Of a stretch of 10,409 nucleotides of DNA, positions 1-5,975 are shown piece after piece. The DNA is from JBCBJZ01 sp038522635 (GTDB lineage: Bacteria; Pseudomonadota; Alphaproteobacteria; Rhizobiales; Hyphomicrobiaceae). Positions within the stretch are counted from its first letter, which is position 1. Each line of letters starts with the position of its first letter. The position numbers were made by a program, and so were the translations under genes. Location of the stretch: positions 1 to 10,409 of the forward strand of contig JBCBJZ010000131.1 of assembly GCA_038522635.1 (NCBI GenBank). Direction: 5' to 3'. The notes beneath the pieces are model-generated. The model did not search any database. It had not been told where the DNA came from and saw only the letters and a list, made by a program, of their open reading frames with translations.

Positions 1-1401
1 CTCGCGGCGCTTGATGCGTGCGTTGAGCGTGTCCTTCATCGTGTTGAGCGCTGGGTTAGCCAAAATAGAACGGTTACCCAGTGCGCGTGGCCCCCACTCC
101 ATGCGGCCCTGGAACCAGCCGACCGCATCGCCACGCTCAAGGGCAGCGACCGTCCGGTTGATCAACGCATCTTTGGAGGCAACTTCAAAGCGCGCACCAC
201 TTACTGAGAGGCGCTGCTCGATTTCACCTTGGGCGAACTGCGGCCCAAGGTAGCTGCCCGCCATGGCGTCTGCGGGCAGCGCATCGCTTAACGTGGTCGC
301 TGGCGATGTGAGCGGCGCGCGCGCGCCACCCACGTGGACCGCATGGGCTGCGTAAGCAGCACCGAGCGCGCCACCTGCATCACCAGCGGCCGGCTGCACC
401 CAGACGTTCTTGAACGCGCCGTCACGCAGGATTTTGCCGTTCGCCACGCAGTTGAGCGCAACACCTCCGGCCATGCAGAGGTTGGGGATCGCGTAAGTCG
501 CCGCGAGGTCGCGCGTGATCCGTAGCATCACCTCTTCGGTGACCGCTTGCACGGACGCTGCCAAATCCATCTCGCGTTGCGTCAGCGGGGCATCAGGATC
601 ACGCGGTGGCCCGCCGAACAGCTTGTCAAAACGCCGGTTTGTCATGGTCAGGCCGGTCGCATAATTGAAGTAGCGCTGGTCGAGCCAGAACGAGCCATCG
701 GCCTTGAGGTCCATGAGTTCGTTCATGATCGTTTGCGCATAAAGCGGGCGACCGTAGGGGGCGAGCCCCATGATCTTGTACTCGCCCGCATTGACCTTGA
801 AGCCCGTGTAATAGGTGAACGCGGAATAGAGCAGGCCGAGCGAATGCGGCCATTGGATCTCCCGCACCGGCGTCAACGTATCACCGCGCCCAATCGCAAC
901 CGATGTGGTCGCCCATTCCCCCACGCCATCCATGGTCAGCACCACCGCCTCATCGAAGGGGGAGGGATAGTAAGCCGACGCTGCATGGCTCTGATGATGC
1001 TCGGCAAACAGCAACTTTGCCGTCGCTGCCTTTTCATCGAGAACGCCGTCGCTCGCCGCGGTGAGCGCCTTCGCCAGATTGATTTTTTGGAACAGCTTTT
1101 CCTTCAGCCAGACCGGCATGGCGGTGCGGAATGAGCCGAATCCGCGCGGCGCGTTGGCGAGATAGGTTTCAAGCAGACGCTCAAATTTGATGAGCGGTTT
1201 TTCGAAAAAGCAAACGTGGTCGATGTCACGCAAGGTGAGACCCGCCTCATCGAGGCAGTAGCCAATCGCGTGGGCCGGGAAGCCCGCGTCATGCTTTCGG
1301 CGGGTAAAACGCTCTTCTTGGGCCGCTGCCACCGGGCGCCCGTCGATCAGCAGGGCTGCGGCGCTGTCGTGGTAGTATGCCGAGAGACCGAGAATGCGCA
1401 T
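1..1401 (-). CDS. NodU/CmcH-family O-carbamoyltransferase, C-terminus cut by window edge
   Basis: Family enzymes transfer a carbamoyl group from carbamoyl phosphate, through carbamoyl-adenylate, to a hydroxyl of a small molecule or sugar (NodU on Nod factors, TobZ and CmcH on antibiotics, SxtI on saxitoxin). I read 467 intact codons from ATG at 1401 down to base 1. Visible motifs are the N-terminal ILGLSAYYHDSAAALL (residues 4-19), EERFTRRKHD near residue 29, the His-rich HHQSHAASAYY (135-145) expected to bind metal, TMDGVGEW (156-163) of the ASKHA fold, GGVALNCVANGK (312-323), and the C-terminal-domain signature GRMEWGPRALGNRS (432-445). Family members run to about 570-615 residues, so roughly 100-150 are missing to the left. 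A weak AGGA lies about 9 bases upstream of the start. It is the third gene of a leftward SxtJ-DUF5989-carbamoyltransferase set. The acceptor substrate cannot be told from this sequence. Confidence 0.93.
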   Translation of the reverse strand, partial: MRILGLSAYYHDSAAALLIDGRPVAAAQEERFTRRKHDAGFPAHAIGYCLDEAGLTLRDIDHVCFFEKPLIKFERLLETYLANAPRGFGSFRTAMPVWLKEKLFQKINLAKALTAASDGVLDEKAATAKLLFAEHHQSHAASAYYPSPFDEAVVLTMDGVGEWATTSVAIGRGDTLTPVREIQWPHSLGLLYSAFTYYTGFKVNAGEYKIMGLAPYGRPLYAQTIMNELMDLKADGSFWLDQRYFNYATGLTMTNRRFDKLFGGPPRDPDAPLTQREMDLAASVQAVTEEVMLRITRDLAATYAIPNLCMAGGVALNCVANGKILRDGAFKNVWVQPAAGDAGGALGAAYAAHAVHVGGARAPLTSPATTLSDALPADAMAGSYLGPQFAQGEIEQRLSVSGARFEVASKDALINRTVAALERGDAVGWFQGRMEWGPRALGNRSILANPALNTMKDTLNARIKRRE

Positions 1402-1469
1402 GGGAACGTCCTAGGTTGGGAAGCGAGCCGAGGCGAGGTGTGGTGTGGCGTAGCGGGCGTGACGTGACG

Positions 1470-1503
1470 GGCGTGCCAATGAACCGGCGCGCGATGGCAC
1501 GCC
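1470..1503 (-). repeat. Intercistronic 9-bp perfect inverted repeat (stem-loop)
   Basis: GGCGTGCCA (1470-1478) and TGGCACGCC (1495-1503) are perfect reverse complements around a 16-base loop. The hairpin lies in the 120-base gap between the DUF5989 stop and the carbamoyltransferase start. No T-run follows it on the minus strand, so it is not a standard intrinsic terminator. An RNA-processing or stability hairpin, an attenuator or a protein-binding site are all possible. Confidence 0.5.
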
Positions 1504-1521
1504 GATCCATCGCGTGTGGCG

Positions 1522-1674
1522 CTAGAACACGGTGTAGATGAACGGTGCGACGGCGGAGCCTTGCGCGAGCATCAGGATGCCGCCCACCAGCACGAGCGTG
1601 GAGATGATGGGGAACAACCACCATTTCTTGCGTGCGCTCATGTAGTTGGCGAATTCGCTGAACAAAGAGACCAT
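1522..1674 (-). CDS. DUF5989 small membrane protein (SxtK-like)
   Basis: This is a 50-residue protein with an N-terminal amphipathic segment (FSEFANYMSARKKWW, residues 5-19), one hydrophobic membrane span (about 20-36) and the C-terminal motif AQGSAVAPFIYTVF (37-50). The 'QGSA.APFIYT.F' ending is the hallmark of the DUF5989 family. These peptides are usually encoded beside a carbamoyltransferase and an SxtJ protein, and sxtK of saxitoxin clusters holds the equivalent place. The molecular function is unknown; a small membrane partner of the neighbouring enzyme is my inference. The start at 1674 is set by GAAGGA (1682-1687) seven bases upstream. The open frame runs on to about 1821, but that stretch has no family resemblance and leaves out the ribosome site. 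The stop is TAG at 1522-1524. Confidence 0.85.
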   Translation of the reverse strand: MVSLFSEFANYMSARKKWWLFPIISTLVLVGGILMLAQGSAVAPFIYTVF

Positions 1675-1920
1675 GGGTCGATCCTTCGGGTGATGCGGGT
1701 TGATCGGGGCTGGGCGGTCGGCTCCAGCGCTTGAAGCGACGTCACGCAAGTTGGGTGCCACGGGCACGCACGTTAGGTGCCCACCGGGCGAGACGGCGGC
1801 GATGCGCGCGCAAGCGGTCACGTCGGCGATCGGTGTGCGGCGCGACGAGCCAAACGTTGTTGTTCTTCAGCGCGTTAGGGACGCGTCAGGGGCGAGAGGC
1901 TGGCGGCACGCGGACCAGCA
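1675..1920. other. 246-bp gap between the SxtJ and DUF5989 genes
   Basis: No convincing gene is present. A short hairpin can be drawn: GGGCAC (1762-1767) pairs with GTGCCC (1777-1782) around nine bases, in competition with GTGCC-ACG-GGCAC (1755-1767). No T-run follows on the minus strand. The gap is long for genes that look like one transcription unit, so a second promoter or an RNA-level control site is possible, but none was identified. Confidence 0.4.
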
Positions 1921-2334
1921 CTAAAACTGATCGCGCATGGTGCCCGACGTTGTGCCATCGCGGGCGACCCAATAGCTGCCAGGGCCCTGCACGCGGCGTC
2001 GCCTCAGCGGATCGCGAACGAGCTGCATGATGAGACCGGCGGGGACGATCAGCACGGCGAACAGCACACCCATGATCACCGGGCTCATCACCCGGTGCAG
2101 CGCCATGCCAAAATGGAACCATGCGATGTTGAGGGGCTGCAGCAGCGCCGGCGCACGCCAGGAGAGCAGCGCCAAGCCCAGGCCAAGCGTGCCTGCGGTG
2201 CCCGCAATCCAGGCATTATCCCGCCAGATCAGAGCGATGATGGCGCAAACCACCGTAAACACGATGCCTGTCGCGCGCGGTTTTGGCGGTGAGACCGTGT
2301 CATTGCGGTACGTTTCGTGGAAGTTGCCGGCCAT
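1921..2334 (-). CDS. SxtJ-family membrane protein
   Basis: This 137-residue protein has about three hydrophobic segments (roughly 22-37, 42-58 and 83-105), so it should sit in the inner membrane. The soluble N-terminus carries HETYRNDTVSPPKPR (6-20). The C-terminal tail has DPLRRRR (108-114), SYWVARD (120-126) and a final QF, the 'DPL...SYW..R...QF' pattern I associate with the SxtJ family. Homologues lie beside O-carbamoyltransferases in saxitoxin clusters and in unrelated bacteria, and have no established function. A role in placing the carbamoyltransferase or its substrate at the membrane is inference from context only. The start at 2334 is supported by GAGGGAA (2341-2347) six bases upstream. 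It is the first gene of the leftward set and is divergent from rpsT. Confidence 0.82.
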   Translation of the reverse strand: MAGNFHETYRNDTVSPPKPRATGIVFTVVCAIIALIWRDNAWIAGTAGTLGLGLALLSWRAPALLQPLNIAWFHFGMALHRVMSPVIMGVLFAVLIVPAGLIMQLVRDPLRRRRVQGPGSYWVARDGTTSGTMRDQF

Positions 2335-2681
2335 CGGTCGTTCCCTCGTGATTGGGCGCAGGTGATACGCGTGCGGCAGGACGACAAAAGCCCTGTCATT
2401 TCCGCTGCTTTCATTGACCGCGCGACCGCGATGTCGCTATATGCGCCATCGCGCGATGTGTGGGTTTCCGCAGGTGGCGCGCGCCCGAACAGGCTGGTTG
2501 AAAACCTTGGTCCCTCGGTCCCGCAGTCCATGGGCCGTTGGGCCTTAAGCGCTCCGTTCAGGCACCCCCCGATTTACACATGCCGCAAGGCAAGCATCGT
2601 ACCACCGGCCCGCCGCTGGCAGCGCTGGTTCACATAACCGTCCGTGGTGCGAGGCGACCACGACCGCAAAAGGAGACTTTC
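2335..2681. other. Divergent intergenic region sxtJ-like / rpsT
   Basis: This 347-bp region separates the leftward SxtJ gene from the rightward rpsT. It holds a sigma70-like promoter facing rpsT (2414-2443). No equally good promoter was found facing left; the sequence on the minus strand around 2345-2390 gives only poor matches. The frame entering rpsT from 2538 is open but lacks a ribosome site and does not look like protein. I see no RNA gene here. Confidence 0.5.
2414..2443 (+). promoter_or_regulatory. Candidate sigma70 promoter for rpsT
   Basis: TTGACC (2414-2419) and TATATG (2438-2443) are separated by 18 bases. This is the best -35/-10 pair in the divergent region. Transcription would start near 2450 and give a leader of about 230 bases before the rpsT ATG. 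That would leave room for the translational autoregulation known for S20 in enterics, though no specific structure was identified. Confidence 0.5.
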
Positions 2682-2948
2682 ATGGCCAATACCGCGTCAG
2701 CCAAAAAGGCCGTTCGCAAGATCGAACGGCGCACGGCCCGCAACAAATCCGTTCGCACGCGCATGCGCACCGAGATCCGCAAGGTCGAAGAGGCGATCGC
2801 TGCAGGCGACCAGGCCGCCGCGCGCGAAGCCTTGAAGGTGGCGCAACCGATCATTGCCAAGACCGCGCAGAAGGGCATCGTCCATAAATCGATGGCGTCG
2901 CGGAAGGTGTCGCGGCTCGCCGGCCGCATCAAAGCGATGGGCGCGTGA
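2682..2948 (+). CDS. rpsT: 30S ribosomal protein S20
   Basis: S20 is a primary 16S rRNA-binding protein of the small subunit and forms a bundle of long helices. The 88-residue product has the typical length and the hallmark start MANTASAKKAVRKIERR, followed by RNKSVRTRMRTEIRK (20-34), AREALKVAQPIIAKTAQKGIVHK (47-69) and a basic end SRKVSRLAGRIKAMGA. It is rich in Lys, Arg and Ala. AAAGGAG (2669-2675) stands six bases before the ATG and fixes the start; the frame is open upstream to 2538, but that part has no ribosome site and no family match. rpsT next to dnaA is a common arrangement in Rhizobiales-type alphaproteobacteria. It is probably transcribed separately from dnaA, given the 1.19-kb gap. 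Confidence 0.97.
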   Translation: MANTASAKKAVRKIERRTARNKSVRTRMRTEIRKVEEAIAAGDQAAAREALKVAQPIIAKTAQKGIVHKSMASRKVSRLAGRIKAMGA

Positions 2949-2973
2949 TCGGGACGATCACGCCGGCGCGCCC

Positions 2974-3033
2974 GGCACGTGGCGGCTAAACGCCCGTGCC
3001 CCGCCGCCGAAGGGGGCCGGGACGACTCTTTTT
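2974..3033 (+). terminator. Candidate terminator region after rpsT
   Basis: GGCACG-T-GGCG (2974-2984) pairs with CGCC-CGTGCC (2991-3000) around a six-base loop, giving a 10-bp stem with one bulged T, 25 bases past the rpsT stop. A T5 tract (3029-3033) follows at a distance. A second stem, GCCCC (2998-3002) with GGGGC (3013-3017), lies between them. CCCGGC (2971-2976) could also pair with GCCGGG (3016-3021), nearer the T-run. The geometry is not textbook, but termination here is plausible. Confidence 0.4.
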
Positions 3034-3247
3034 GAAACAAGATGTGACCGCGCGCCGAAGCGACCGACCCTGAAGCTGCTCCAAGGGGTGGTGGCCGGCG
3101 CGAAAACTCAACACAAACAAAGATCAAGGGTCATCGGCCGGCGCGTTGCCGCCCTTGCGAAGCGGCTCCGTCACAGCGTCGCAGGCGGGAATGTGGCCGA
3201 CTTGGGGCAGGCGGCACGGACCGCGATCTCCCAATGCCGCGGGGGCT

Positions 3248-3301
3248 GAATCTCCCCATTGCATCAAAGGGATTCTCCACAGTCTTGAGGCGCTTTCCAC
3301 A
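3248..3301 (+). promoter_or_regulatory. DnaA-box-like cluster with embedded GANTC sites
   Basis: GAATCTCCCCA (3248-3258) and GATTCTCCACA (3271-3281) form a near-perfect direct repeat, GAWTCTCCMCA, with a 23-base period. Each is a GANTC (CcrM methylation) site running into a DnaA-box-like sequence. TTCTCCACA (3273-3281) is one mismatch from TTATCCACA, and TCCCCA (3253-3258) matches the weak W-box described for the Caulobacter origin. A third copy, CTTTCCACA (3293-3301), lies 20 bases on and lacks GANTC. Binding by DnaA is inferred. Confidence 0.5.
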
Positions 3302-3360
3302 CCGCCTCCTGTGCGCCACTTGGGTAAAAAGCCTGCAAAATCAGCGTTAGCTCAAAAGGT

Positions 3361-3389
3361 TTGCCTTGGCTTTTTGTCATCGTTATACC
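3361..3389 (+). promoter_or_regulatory. Candidate promoter upstream of dnaA
   Basis: TTGCCT (3361-3366) and TATACC (3384-3389) are spaced by 17 bases in the most AT-rich part of the gap. If it drives dnaA, the leader would be about 740 bases, which is long. The CtrA-type box at 3421-3435 would lie just downstream of the start, a repressing position. A nearer, unrecognised dnaA promoter remains possible. Confidence 0.3.
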
Positions 3390-3420
3390 ATCCTCACCAA
3401 CACGGCCGGCGAAGTAATCA

Positions 3421-3435
3421 TTAAGAAATCGTTAA
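3421..3435 (+). promoter_or_regulatory. CtrA-type binding site TTAA-N7-TTAA
   Basis: TTAA (3421-3424), seven bases (GAAATCG), then TTAAC (3432-3436) exactly matches the TTAA-N7-TTAA consensus of the alphaproteobacterial cell-cycle regulator CtrA. In Caulobacter CtrA binds origin DNA and blocks initiation. A perfect match in GC-rich DNA upstream of dnaA is unlikely to be trivial, but binding is not shown. Confidence 0.6.
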
Positions 3436-3461
3436 CAGCGTTTGCAGTGTTTGGTGCATCA

Positions 3462-3491
3462 GTGTTGAAGGACTTCTTCGAAATTCAACAC
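3462..3491. repeat. 8-bp inverted repeat next to the CtrA-type box
   Basis: GTGTTGAA (3462-3469) and TTCAACAC (3484-3491) are perfect reverse complements with 14 bases between them. The left arm overlaps the second copy of a CAGTGTT direct repeat (3445-3451 and 3460-3466, 15-base period). The layout fits a dimeric regulator's operator or a small hairpin. No T-run follows, so a terminator is unlikely. Confidence 0.4.
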
Positions 3492-3984
3492 GAGGCCATG
3501 ATCTTTGAGCGTAGAGGCCAAGTTTACGCTCTCAGGTGACGGCGGACACTGCGGTGGATGTTGCGGAACATCGATCGTGTGGCCGATGAGCGAATGGGGA
3601 CGTCAAGAGGGCATCATCGCGGGGATATGACGGCCGCACAGGCGGCGACGTCGCGTATGTTTTTCCATCGATGATGAATGGCGCGTGTGCGGGCCTCAGG
3701 CCGCGCCAGGTGCTTTGTAGCGGGTAGATCGTTGTGTCGTGCGTACGCTCTTTCAGGGCGTAATCGCGCTTTGGTGGCTGTTACAGGCCGATCAAGCGCC
3801 TCGCGACGCATTCGATACCCCTGATCCTCTCTGACAAGCGATGTTCGCGACCCCACCCGCGTGCGCACCCGTCGATGGGCAGCGCATGCCTGTGCGCGCT
3901 TTGCTGCGCACCCCATGACGATGCGTGCCCGGGCAAGAGGGCTTCTGGCCCGCGCGCATCCGACCACCGCCTGCTTGTGCGGTG

Positions 3985-4001
3985 TGGGTCCTTCAGACCC
4001 A
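3985..4001 (+). repeat. Small hairpin in the dnaA leader
   Basis: TGGGTC (3985-3990) pairs with GACCCA (3996-4001) around the five-base loop CTTCA, about 130 bases before the dnaA start. There is no T-run, so a leader-RNA structure is the most that can be said. Confidence 0.25.
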
Positions 4002-4134
4002 GAAGCGATGCGGCTCAGGTGGGGCCTCACGCGATGGTGCGCTTTGACAGCGTGACGGATTGGCCTCTCGGACCGGCTTACCGTCACCGCAGCTGTGAGG
4101 GCGCGGCGACCAACCAACAAGTCGGGGAAGTTCT

Positions 4135-5745
4135 ATGTCAGACTTCGAAAAGCAGCGTGGGTTTAGCGACAATCATAACATTGCGGATGGCGAGCCAAGC
4201 GCAGACCAGGGCGCGGGCAACCCGCGCGGCCATGAGGGCACAGGCTCAGACGGAGCATCAGCGCCTGCGCGCAATGATCTCAAAGCGATTACAAAAACGG
4301 GCTCCAAAACGCCGGCCGCCGCGGCGATGCCCGGCGCACAAGGCGACAAGACACGGACCATTTTGCGCGCGCAACTGGGTGATGAGGTCTACTCAAGCTG
4401 GTTCGGTTCGCTGGAGTTTGAACACTTTAAGGATGGCGTGGTGCACGTCTCGGTGCCGGTCAAATTCCTGCAGAACTGGATCACCAGCCACTACGAAAAC
4501 CAGCTGCTGAGCGCGTGTGCCGCGGAATTTGAAGGCGCGACTAAGGTCGACATCTCGGTACGCCAGCCCGGCCGCAAGGCACAGTTGGCCGATAGTGCGG
4601 CTGCGCTGGCAGAGCCGAAGGTTGCAGAACGCCCGCAGCAGCAAGGCGGCAGCACCGTCCAACCTTCGACCGTGGGTCTGACCCAAGTTGCCGGTCTCGA
4701 AGGTTCACCGATCGATCCGCGCTACACGCTTGATACCTTCGTGATCGGACCGGCCAACCGCATGGCCCACGCCGGTGCCTCGCAGGTGGCCGACACGATC
4801 TTTTCGGAGAACCGGGCGTTCAACCCTTTTTTCGTTCACTCGGCGGTTGGCCTTGGCAAGACACACTTGCTGCATGCGATCGCCTGGGAAGCCAAGCGGC
4901 GCCACCCGCACGCCAACGTGCTCTACCTCACGGCCGAACGCTTCCGCTATCAGTTCATCGAAGGCCTAAGAAGTTCTGACTCGCTGGCCTTCAAAGACAA
5001 GTTCCGCTCCGTCGATCTGTTGTTGATCGACGATCTGGAGTTCATGTCCGGCGCTCACACCGAGCAGGAGTTCGACGGCACCATCAACATGCTGCTCGAC
5101 AGCGGACGGCAGATCGTCGTGGCCTCGGCGCGCGCGCCCAACCACTTGGATCGCCTGAGCGAGCGCATGCGTTCGCGCCTCCAGCGAGGCCTTGTCACCG
5201 AGATCGCACCGCTTGACTACGATCTGCGTTTCAAGGTGCTGGAGAAGCGGATTGCCGAGAAGAAGGCGCTGGATCCGTCCTTCGATATCCCGCGCGACGT
5301 GGTTGAGTCGCTGGCCAACCGCCTGACCGAAAGCGGGCGTGAGTTGGAAGGTGCGGTCATCCGTCTTTACGCGCACTGGCAGTATGTTCGCACGCCGATT
5401 TCCGTCGATGTGGCGGAGACGATCGTGCGCGATCTGATCAACGGTGCTGAACCGCGCCGCATCAAGATCGACGACATCTTGCGGATGGTGGCGCGCCAGT
5501 ACGGTGTGTCGAAGGCTGACCTGCTGTCGCAGCGGCGTCACCGCTCGGTGGTGTGGCCCCGCCAGATCGGCATGTTCCTCGCGAAGCAGATGACCTCGCG
5601 GTCGCTGCCGGAAATAGGGAGGCGTTTTGGCAACAGAGATCACACAACTGTGTTGCATGCGATCAAGAAGATCGAACGCCTGTTGGGTGAGAATCCCCGG
5701 CTTGGTGATGAGATCGACGAGCTCAAGAAGCTGCTGAAGAGCTGA
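4135..5745 (+). CDS. dnaA: Chromosomal replication initiator protein DnaA
   Basis: DnaA-ATP binds DnaA boxes, melts the origin and loads the DnaB helicase. Of 536 residues, 1-72 are a low-complexity acidic/Gly/Ala extension. Domain I follows (about 73-132, with YSSWF and FLQNWI), then a linker (about 140-195), the AAA+ domain III (about 196-438) and DNA-binding domain IV (about 440-536). Visible are Walker A SAVGLGKTH (236-244), Walker B LLLIDD (295-300), the arginine-finger segment ERMRSRLQRGL (343-353), sensor 2 GRELEGA (401-407) and the DnaA-box signature GNRDHTTVLHAIKKIE (499-514). The first Walker A glycine is Ser236, and the sensor 1 region reads VVASARAP. The ATG at 4135 has only a weak site, GGGGAAG (4124-4130), four bases away. 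The next in-frame ATG (4327, residue 65) has no ribosome site but would give a more usual length of 472. A strong terminator follows. Confidence 0.97.
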   Translation: MSDFEKQRGFSDNHNIADGEPSADQGAGNPRGHEGTGSDGASAPARNDLKAITKTGSKTPAAAAMPGAQGDKTRTILRAQLGDEVYSSWFGSLEFEHFKDGVVHVSVPVKFLQNWITSHYENQLLSACAAEFEGATKVDISVRQPGRKAQLADSAAALAEPKVAERPQQQGGSTVQPSTVGLTQVAGLEGSPIDPRYTLDTFVIGPANRMAHAGASQVADTIFSENRAFNPFFVHSAVGLGKTHLLHAIAWEAKRRHPHANVLYLTAERFRYQFIEGLRSSDSLAFKDKFRSVDLLLIDDLEFMSGAHTEQEFDGTINMLLDSGRQIVVASARAPNHLDRLSERMRSRLQRGLVTEIAPLDYDLRFKVLEKRIAEKKALDPSFDIPRDVVESLANRLTESGRELEGAVIRLYAHWQYVRTPISVDVAETIVRDLINGAEPRRIKIDDILRMVARQYGVSKADLLSQRRHRSVVWPRQIGMFLAKQMTSRSLPEIGRRFGNRDHTTVLHAIKKIERLLGENPRLGDEIDELKKLLKS

Positions 5746-5788
5746 TCATCACGTCGGGCAGCTAACGCGACGACGTAGCTGAAGCAAG

Positions 5789-5820
5789 CCCTGATCCGCC
5801 GCGGCGGGTCAGGGTTTTTT
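5789..5820 (+). terminator. Strong intrinsic terminator after dnaA
   Basis: CCCTGATCCGCC (5789-5800) pairs with GGCGGGTCAGGG (5803-5814), a stem of up to 12 bp with one T-G pair, followed at once by T6 (5815-5820). It lies 43 bases past the dnaA stop. This is a textbook Rho-independent terminator and implies that dnaN is largely transcribed from its own promoter. Confidence 0.92.
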
Positions 5821-5975
5821 GTGTCGCCCTGCCTCCCAACTCAAGGCGCGCTGCCGGGTTACGCGAACTCAACCTGCGAAACGGCCTTGGCAAAGCTTGT
5901 GCGTAAGCGCATGCGCCCTGCGACCGCCCGCGTTCCCATCGCTGGTGTTCGCGCACGCCGGGTTGTAACGTAAAC

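Larger units (their letters stand above)
2949..4134. other. 1.19-kb rpsT-dnaA intergenic control region, possible origin
   Basis: No convincing gene lies here; the open frames on both strands have no recognisable domain. In order it holds the candidate rpsT terminator (to 3033), DnaA-box/GANTC motifs (3248-3301), an AT-richer stretch (about 3320-3440) with a promoter-like pair at 3361-3389, a CtrA-type box (3421-3435), an inverted repeat (3462-3491), and from about 3500 to 4134 GC-rich leader-like sequence with only small hairpins. In many alphaproteobacteria the mapped or predicted origin lies near hemE rather than dnaA, so this may instead be the dnaA promoter and control region. Confidence 0.5.

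Noticed and set aside
547..1134. 195-codon open frame on the plus strand
   Set aside because: It is antisense to the intact carbamoyltransferase frame and its translation has no recognisable domain; typical of GC-rich shadow frames.
1675..1821. N-terminal extension of the DUF5989 frame to 1821
   Set aside because: The family is about 50 residues long, the extension has no recognisable protein character, and a good ribosome site sits before 1674.
2538..2681. N-terminal extension of rpsT to 2538
   Set aside because: S20 starts at MANTASAKKA, and AAAGGAG lies correctly before 2682.
3093..3145. Direct repeat GGCCGGCGCG at 3093-3102 and 3136-3145
   Set aside because: It is pure GC sequence in GC-rich DNA with only two copies and no further structure; chance is likely.
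3692..3702. Palindrome GGCCTCAGGCC
   Set aside because: It has a one-base centre, cannot form a stable loop as drawn, and has no associated T-run or partner site.
4044..4072. Promoter with perfect TTGACA (4044-4049) just before dnaA
   Set aside because: At 16-18 bases downstream the sequence is CTCGGA-like with no -10 resemblance.
3614..4120. 168-codon open frame on the minus strand in the rpsT-dnaA gap
   Set aside because: The translation is Arg/Ala/His-rich without domain character, with no convincing ribosome site; GC-rich DNA keeps such frames open by chance.
3875..4510. 211-codon plus-strand frame running into dnaA
   Set aside because: It overlaps about 375 bases of dnaA domain I coding sequence in another frame and looks like non-coding composition.
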